Of a stretch of 64,000 nucleotides of DNA, positions 57,594 through 64,000 are shown one piece after another. The first letter of the stretch is position 1. Each line of letters begins with the position of its first letter. The notes under the pieces are model-generated. The model saw only the letters and a list, made by a program, of their open reading frames with translations, did no database searches and was not told where the DNA came from. This stretch comes from Syngnathus acus (lineage: Eukaryota > Chordata > Actinopteri > Syngnathiformes > Syngnathidae). The position numbers and the translations under genes were made by a program. Location: assembly GCF_901709675.1 (NCBI RefSeq), contig NC_051093.1, positions 7,027,053 through 7,091,052 of the forward strand. Direction: 5' to 3'.

Positions 57594-60329
57594 ATGTCAT
57601 CCGAGGAGAGCCCCGAGTACTCGCCTTTCTTCGCTGTGATGGGAGCCTCTGCGGCCATGGTCTTCAGTGGTAACTACAGCTGCTTCTTCATTTGACATTT
57701 GATGAACGTCCGTAGCTTTGCCTGTCGTGCAGAGCGGATCGATGACCTCCAAAACTTAGCTCCGCGTTTAGTTGAACACGATTGAATTCACTTGGTGGCT
57801 ACGCTTCCTATAGAGGCTTTGCAGCTGACGTCATCAAGCTACCCACATTAGCTTGGCGGCCATCATGGCGGTCAACTTTTCAGTGCCGGTCAACGACTCA
57901 CACACGCTTTCTTGTTATATCTGCTGCTATTTGAGCTTAAAAATGCCGGATACCTGCTGTGCTGTTGGATGTAGCAATAGACGAGGCGATAAACCAAATC
58001 TTAGCTTCTATAGATTTCCGGCGAACATGAAAAAAACGTGATAAATGGATCGCGGATATTCGTCGTGAACGATGGAAACCTACGATTTACACAAGGATAT
58101 GCATTGAGGACTTCATATCAGGTATGTAAACAAACTATTCACCCCTGATTTGTTTCACAAAATGTGAAATAATACAATATGGGATGATACAAATATGATT
58201 GTTGAAAATGCTGGGTGCATTTTTAGAAAGGCAGCAAGAGCAGCAAGGCAGGGAATGGGATGATTTCTTCAGTTCACCCCCCCGTTTTTATTTTGTGTTT
58301 ATTTTTTCATGATGCTTGAAAACGTTATCAATGTAAATATTGAATTATATTTATTGGTTAAGTTTTCAAGCCAATCAGATGTGGCATCATGCAAAAATAA
58401 ACAAATAATAAAAATGGTAGCAACTTGAACAGACAGGTACAGTATCTGAATGATTTCACTCTATTCAGTTTTTTAATATGTCAAGTTATGAAATGCCATT
58501 ACAAAACAAATCGACGAGGTAATTATAAATATCTGGATATGAGCGTTCAGGCAGGTCGGCTGTTGCAAAATGCTCGGGCGATTTTAGCATGCTTCTCGGT
58601 AAAAGGTACGGATCCGTTGTGCCAACAAGGTTCAACTTCTCTCTGTGACGATTCTTGGAGTCTTCATCCAAATGCCTAACTTCGTTGGATAGCAAATCAG
58701 CCATAATTCGGAAGAAATCGGTGAAAACGTAGCGCAGAAATCAGACAATCCATACAAACACGTAGGAACGAGCTGACTAGTTGACCGCCAAGATGGCGGC
58801 ATAACACAAAATCACGTGATAAAATCACGTGACTGCAAAGCCTCTATACTCGCCGGGGATGCGTGTCATTAGGCGGGGGGCGGGTTGCTGCCACCCGGCC
58901 TTCATCGAATATGCGAGCGACCACCAACTGATGCTAGCTCGGCTGTCATCGGATGATCACGCAGAATCAATCGGCATTCTGTGATAATGACGATATAGTT
59001 AGAAATAATGCAATTGTATATTTCTATACCAACAGATCGGAACCTCCCAGTTTTGAATGAAATCGCACGCTCTAGAGAGGAGGCTGTTTGAGGCCTGATA
59101 TCATTCGGTGTATGACAGTGAAGGAGAAAACCACACATCCATCCACTCATTCATTCCTGAGGGCCTCATGCTTTACATGCATTGGGCGAGGAACATAGGG
59201 TGCACCCAGTGTGCTTCATCCAACTGGATGGAAAGTGGAGGACGCCTTGGTTTTTAATTAATATTTTGACCAAGGGGTGTCAAACTCGTTAGGGCTTAAC
59301 TCTCTCTACTAAATGAATTCAACCATCCATGCATTCTCTGTTAATCCCACCTGACTTTGGGCAATAGATGGATGGGGTCCAACCTAGAGTAATCATCAGT
59401 CAGTCTTAGGACTGACACCATAAAAATGTGCAGTGAATTCACTAATATAACGTTGTTGGGCTAAATTGGAGCTTACTGTCTTGTTTTCTGCCGCAAGCAA
59501 TAAAAACAGATGATGAGGGGATGCAATGCCCATTAATTAACAAGTGCTCAGAACTGAAATTATATAATTCTTCATCCCACTGCAGCAACTGAGAAGGTGT
59601 TATTTGGTTTCAGTGTGTCTAAGCTATAATTGCACTTTTCACACTTTCTGATCACAATGTGTTACATTGTGATTTTTTTTTTTTTTTTTTTAAAGACTGT
59701 ATTAACAGTTAGCCACATCTTTCTCCTTAAGCTCTAGGCGCGGCATATGGAACAGCAAAGAGCGGCACTGGCATCGCTGCCATGTCGGTGATGAGGCCAG
59801 AGCTCATCATGAAGTCCATCATTCCTGTGGTCATGGCGGGTATCATCGCCATCTACGGGCTGGTGGTGGCGGTGCTGATAGCAAACAACATCTCGGAGAG
59901 GGTCACTCTCTACAAGTAAGATTCATCACGTACATTTGTCTGTAGACAAGTCGTTATGTTCACTTTTGTAGAGAAACATGTATGACTCATCTCTACCCTC
60001 CTCCTAACGACAACAGTCAATCAACATTTTGCATTATGATCATTGCTTGCTCTTTAAGCACACTGCCATGGTCTTTCCTGGTTTATGCCATGTTGTCACC
60101 TATCATTTCTGTTTCCTTCAACAGAAGCTTCCTTCATCTAGGCGCCGGTCTGAGCGTAGGCCTGAGCGGTCTGGCGGCCGGCTTCGCCATCGGGATTGTA
60201 GGCGACGCCGGCGTGAGAGGTACGGCCCAGCAGCCACGCCTCTTCGTGGGCATGATCTTGATCCTGATCTTCGCCGAGGTGCTGGGGCTTTACGGCCTGA
60301 TCGTGGCTCTTATCCTATCTACAAAATAA
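57594..60329 (+). CDS. atp6v0c: V-type proton ATPase 16 kDa proteolipid subunit c
   Basis: Forms the proton-carrying rotor ring of the V0 sector, which acidifies lysosomes, endosomes and secretory vesicles. Exons: 57594-57669, 59732-59915 and 60125-60329, giving 154 aa. Four membrane helices are visible, with the internal repeat typical of the family. The essential proton-binding glutamate is Glu138, in [11 protein letters not shown] of helix 4. The conserved [20 protein letters not shown] precedes it. The start ATG is the first in the exon ([18 protein letters not shown]). Intron 1 (about 2 kb) carries a DNA transposon remnant at 57811-58846. AATAAA at 61207-61212 is a plausible end of the 3'UTR. 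Confidence 0.97.
57943..58041 (+). pseudogene. THAP zinc-finger N-terminus, frameshifted
   Basis: From the ATG at 57943 the frame starts [15 protein letters not shown] and contains FYRFP, the standard opening of a C2CH THAP DNA-binding domain. A run of seven A at 58028-58034 shifts the frame to a stop. The continuation in another frame (58040-58120: [10 protein letters not shown], then [10 protein letters not shown]) shows the rest of the domain, with Asp where the zinc-binding His is expected, and it ends at a GTATGT donor-like site. It is dead transposon coding sequence inside atp6v0c intron 1, on the same strand as the gene. Confidence 0.75.
58486..58704 (-). pseudogene. N-terminal fragment of the transposon's second protein
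   Basis: A 72-codon frame on the minus strand begins [12 protein letters not shown] and contains [12 protein letters not shown] followed by [10 protein letters not shown]. Similar DPY-(K/L)-LP ... YPDIY-(N/S)-YL segments open the large fish proteins that pair with YqaJ-type nuclease domains. Only the first part remains, then the frame ends. It points inward from the right terminus, opposite to the THAP frame. Confidence 0.5.
59128..59402. repeat. degenerate LINE-2/SINE-type tail fragments
   Basis: Two adjacent pieces in atp6v0c intron 1 resemble the fish L2 tail. One is CATCCATCCACTCATTCATT followed by GGGCGAGG and GGGTGCACCC. The other is ACCATCCATGCATTCTCTG then CACCTGACTTTGGGCAATAG. Both are strongly mutated. 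Confidence 0.45.
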
Positions 60330-61640
60330 GCGTCCGCACCAGCGTCATTTCATTCATTCCACATCGAAGCAGCGAGAACAAATAGATTTTCACCAACTTC
60401 CATAACACCAAGAAGGCCTGACAAGATGGGATGGCAAGTGAAGGCGTGTTGCCGTTGGACCTGGCAGTTGTGTCATCAATAATTGTGATCTGTCCAAATT
60501 GTATTTTCCGAGCCATCCAGTTGTCAGGTGCGGTGTACAGAGTGGGCATGAAGATGAAGTGTTGGTTGTTGTGGGATGATGTGTGGACAGTCTGCCTGAT
60601 GTGTTGTCTGATCTTATCCTGTACAGTGGTCACCCCTTGTAAATGTAGTAATCGGTCTGTGCTGTGCTGAGTATCAACGTTCACCACCACCCCCCAACCC
60701 CCACCCTACTTTAATTTCTGCTTATGTCACTCTTATCCGACACTACAGCGGAATTGTGCACATCAGTATTTTTTGTTTGTTTTAATGTTCTTTTTGGGGA
60801 CCATTTTTGAATCACAGCAGTGAAGAGCTGTCAACTATTTTTTTTATTTGCTATTTATGGAACGCTATGAAGATTTAATGAAACTGTCTAAATGGAGTAC
60901 TGTTTATTAAATACCCTATATACATTAAAAGATATAAATTATCTGTGTATAGTTAGAGTAACTGCACTGTCGGTAATTGTTCTAAGTGCTTGAAATTCCT
61001 CTGGATGTAGTGTGATTTATTCATGGAGGATGTCCACATGTTAATATGAAATTGAAAGTGTGTGTGATCTGACTGCATCATGTGTGCAAGTGAATTTATG
61101 TTTACTATGGCATCTTCAAACTCTATTATTGTCATCCTGTAGTGCTGCTGTCTTGGTTTTGTTTGTTTCAAGGTCACTGTTCAACTGTGCTATAGTCAGA
61201 TTTCCAAATAAAACTCATCCTCCTCCAGAACATTGTGGTCAAGATATTTCCTTAAAAAAAATGAGTCGCATCAAGCCTTTGGATATTTAAAATATTTTTT
61301 AGAAAGAACACTGTCCGTAAATGAATTATTTTTTTTAAAAAAATTATCAGATAAAATTTACCAACAAAGTCGTTTTTGCTGTAGTGTGTCTGAAAGGAAA
61401 TATAGATTAACGTGTTTTGCTCAAATTGTGACGTTAACTGTCACTTCAGAGCCCCGGAATACGATATTAATATATTCAATATCACACTGATTTCCCTTTA
61501 CACTTTAGGTCAATTATAATACATTATATTTTAGGATGTACGACCAATTTATGAAGACATATTTGTATAAAAATATATAATAGTGCACAACTGAATGACT
61601 ATTACGTTTATATTTATTTACGTTTCGTTTCCTTTGAAAA
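60330..61640 (+). other. atp6v0c 3'UTR and spacer to spsb3
   Basis: Non-coding. AATAAA at 61207-61212 is the likely end of atp6v0c. The short frames in this region show no similarity to known proteins. Confidence 0.5.
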
Positions 61641-61820
61641 CATCCGGAAAGGGAAGACGCAAAGTGATGACTGACCTCCATATCCGCTTGCATGTTATTG
61701 TTTGCGATCACGCTGTAAGAAAATCGGGTCACGCCAAAATAGAAAGCATATAAATTCCTTCGTCGTCTCTGGATATGCGCTTTTAATGAAGATTCTTACT
61801 TCACTTGCCAACAGCCAGGT
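61638..61820 (+). promoter_or_regulatory. spsb3: spsb3 promoter and 5' non-coding exon (inferred)
   Basis: An ETS-type core CCGGAA at about 61643 is followed by a possible first exon ending at the donor CAGCCAG|GTAATG near 61818. The next recognisable exon holds the start codon at 62313. Confidence 0.35.
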
Positions 61821-62312
61821 AATGTTGATGCTACGATGCTAGTAGCCCACCAAAGCTAACTAGCGTGTATGTTTGCTCTGCACGTTCATGTTATAAGGAA
61901 AACCAAAAATCGCCGTTAGTTTAGTTCGAATAACGGCCAAAATAACTCAAATGTGTCAATGTTACATTTTAAAAAGCTTCTATAGCTCATCGAAATGATT
62001 GCGAGTAAGCGATAGCTGCTCACTCGGTTCGATGGTTGTAAAAATAGAATCAATTGGGCAAAAAAATACATCACGTCAAATCGTCGTTGTTCGGAGTCAC
62101 AATGTTTCAATCATCCAGAACATTTGTGTCGTGAAATAGTTTTAAACCTCATCTAAAATTGCAATCACGTAAATGCAGACGATTAATACCAGCACGATCA
62201 GATGATTAACATCATGATTAAAAATCATCTGCTCCTGCGACAGCTGGACAGATGCAGTTTGACACCATTGCATCTCCATTCAACGTGACCGTCAAGTGAA
62301 AGTCAAGCTGCC

Positions 62313-63877
62313 ATGTCCAGACGAGGCAGAAACAGCGGCGCTTGGCGATATGTTTGGGGTGGAATACGTCGAGATGCTGATGCAAGAGCGCTTGTCTTGG
62401 CCTCGGAAAGTGATGGATGGGGCTATGAACGCCTGGAGGTTAGCACTCATCTGTTGTTTTTTGCAGCAGCGACTGAAAGTCCGAAGCAATGTATGGCATT
62501 TATTATCTCTGCGTTCCTGTCTCTCCTACGCTCTTAAGTACAGCGATTCGGATTCGGAGGCCGACTACTCGGCGGTGATGGTCCCTCCAGTGCCCAGCGC
62601 TGTGCCTGTGACGGGAGAGTCTTACTGTGGCTGCGACTACCAAGCCGAGACTATCCATCATCGGCGAGGTTTTTACCAAGTCAAAGACTGTCACTGTGGA
62701 GAGGATGATCAAGGTATAGTGTAATGTGAGATGCTTTATTGCATCATTTAAATTTGGACTGATTTGACGATTTTAGATTTTGACTGGGTTTGGGATGCCG
62801 GCAGCCGATCAACAGCAACGTTACTGAGCTGCGACAATCGCGAAGTCAACTTTCACTCCGAGTACAGCTGCGGCACGGCTGCAATTCGGGGTTCCAAGGA
62901 GCTCGCGGAAGGGCAGCACTTTTGGGAAATCAAGATGACGTCCCCCGTTTATGGAACAGACATGGTATGCACACATGCTGGAATCATGGAAACCATTTTT
63001 TCTTAATTATGAAGCTCAAATGGGTTTGTTTTCTATACTGTCACTGCCCAGATGGTTGGAATCGGTACTTCTGATGTCAACCTCGACAAATACAGGCATT
63101 CGTTCTGCAGCCTTTTGGGGAAGGATGTGGACAGCTGGGGTTTGTCTTACACTGGTAAAAACCTCCATTCTGAACAAAACTAATACAAGCATGCATGTTG
63201 ATTTAGCACAAAATCCAAGCTATCAATAGTTCTTGATACAGGTATAAATGTCTAATGTCCTATTTTGACAGGCTTGTTGCATCATAAAGGAGACAAGATG
63301 AACTTCTCCTCTCGGTTTGGCCAGGGCTCCATTATTGGGGTTCATCTGGACACGTGGCACGGCACGCTTACATTCTTTAAAAATCGCAAGTGCATAGGTA
63401 AGTTGACGAGATCAAAGTGGGATATTTTGTGTGTGACGTCATTCAATAAATCATAAGACAGTAAATGTCTTTATTGTCCAACTAGGTGTTGCTGCCACAG
63501 ATCTCCACAACAAAAGGTTTTACCCGATGGCGTGCTCCACAGCAGCCAAAAGCAGCATGAAGGTGATCCGATCCTGCTCTGCGCCCACCTCCCTTTTATA
63601 CCTGTGCTGCGCTCGCCTTCGCCAGCTCCTGCCGGACTGTACAGACGCCCTGGACGTCTTACCCCTTCCCCCGGGGCTTCGTCACCTGCTGCACAACAAG
63701 CTGGGTTGGCTGCTCAATATCCACGGCGGCGGCGCAGACGAAACCGCAGACACCCCCGAACGTTCCCCGTGCTTGCCCGTCCCTCCCTCGGCCGGCCCGT
63801 CGTCCTCTGAGAGCGACTCGGAAGGTTGTACGTCCGACCCCGAGGCCTGCCAGAGGAAGAGGTGCCGCTGGACTTGA
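62313..63877 (+). CDS. spsb3: SPRY domain-containing SOCS box protein 3
   Basis: Substrate receptor of a cullin-RING ubiquitin ligase: SPRY binds the target and the SOCS box binds elongin B/C. Exons: 62313-62438, 62539-62713, 62777-62964, 63052-63154, 63272-63397 and 63486-63877, giving 369 aa. The start [14 protein letters not shown] and RRDADARA match SPSB3, as does the cysteine-rich CHCGEDD before FDWVWD. SPRY motifs include [38 protein letters not shown] and [19 protein letters not shown]. The SOCS box is [15 protein letters not shown] with the downstream [16 protein letters not shown]. The C-terminal CQRKRCR is as in mammals. The stop is at 63875-63877, and the last 123 bases of the window are 3'UTR. 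In human, SPSB3 and ATP6V0C are both at 16p13.3. Confidence 0.97.
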
Positions 63878-64000
63878 CTAGCGGCGTGAAACGTAACCAG
63901 AGGGGAACGGTCTTCTCATGCCATCACTCACACGGTATCCAAAGCAGGACTACTGTAGCAAAAGACGTCAACTGTAGATATCTCTTGCCATTTGTGAACA

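Larger units (their letters stand above)
57811..58846. mobile_element. two-gene THAP-type DNA transposon remnant (ISL2EU-like)
   Basis: Perfect 14-bp terminal inverted repeats, TAGAGGCTTTGCAG at 57811-57824 and its complement at 58833-58846, are flanked on both sides by TA, a probable target duplication. The left part encodes a THAP-domain start ([10 protein letters not shown], listed separately). The right part encodes an opposing frame on the minus strand. I recall ISL2EU elements as carrying a THAP transposase plus a YqaJ-type nuclease gene; this internally deleted copy fits, but the superfamily is inferred. Confidence 0.75.

Noticed and set aside
57367-57658. Minus-strand frames starting near the atp6v0c exon 1 ([10 protein letters not shown]...)
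   Set aside because: They are antisense to the atp6v0c first exon and its promoter; the composition only reflects GC-rich 5' sequence and no family is recognised.

Overview
This is a piece of vertebrate, almost certainly teleost fish, nuclear genome. The genes are split by many short GT-AG introns with vertebrate exon phases. The encoded proteins are recognisable vertebrate orthologues. Long (GT)n and (TCTA)n microsatellites and decayed DNA-transposon pieces common in fish genomes lie between and inside them. No prokaryotic, viral or CRISPR feature was seen.

Layout, left to right. (1) 1924-14340, +: a two-PDZ NHERF scaffold in six coding exons, with an ~8 kb first intron full of repeat debris. 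(2) 14341-21470: 3'UTR carrying a 150-bp (GT)n tract, then intergenic DNA with a CpG-rich repeat-bounded segment, two perfect MEF2-type sites and a dead hAT/ZBED transposon. (3) 21743-29257, +: atp2a1, the fast-muscle SERCA1 calcium pump, 24 coding exons plus a candidate alternative last exon. (4) 30397-33957, -: rabep2, including a 12-nt microexon. (5) 35064-37923, -: a 450-residue EHD/dynamin-like GTPase with a C-terminal pair of membrane segments, which I cannot name. (6) 38779-40840, -: nudt9, mitochondrial ADP-ribose pyrophosphatase. (7) 41590-45101, +: mapk3 (ERK1), divergent from nudt9. (8) 49293-51921, +: gdpd3-type glycerophosphodiesterase. (9) 54461-55713, +: ypel3. (10) 57594-60329, +: atp6v0c, with a two-gene THAP-type DNA transposon remnant in intron 1. 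(11) 62313-63877, +: spsb3.

The genes do not form one pathway; the order is a synteny block. From established knowledge, ATP2A1, RABEP2, MAPK3, GDPD3 and YPEL3 lie in human 16p11.2, and ATP6V0C and SPSB3 in 16p13.3. NUDT9 is on human chromosome 4, and the unnamed GTPase sits among them here. The exon models were built by hand from splice-site consensus plus reading-frame continuity. Each gives an open frame of the expected length: SERCA1 996 or 994 aa, ERK1 394, NUDT9 347, GDPD 315, YPEL3 119, V-ATPase c 154, SPSB3 369. Start and stop positions are therefore firm, while UTR limits and promoters are inferred. The most interesting items are the unnamed membrane GTPase, the SERCA1 alternative 3' exon, the rabep2 microexon with a shortened coiled coil, and the composite transposon in atp6v0c.
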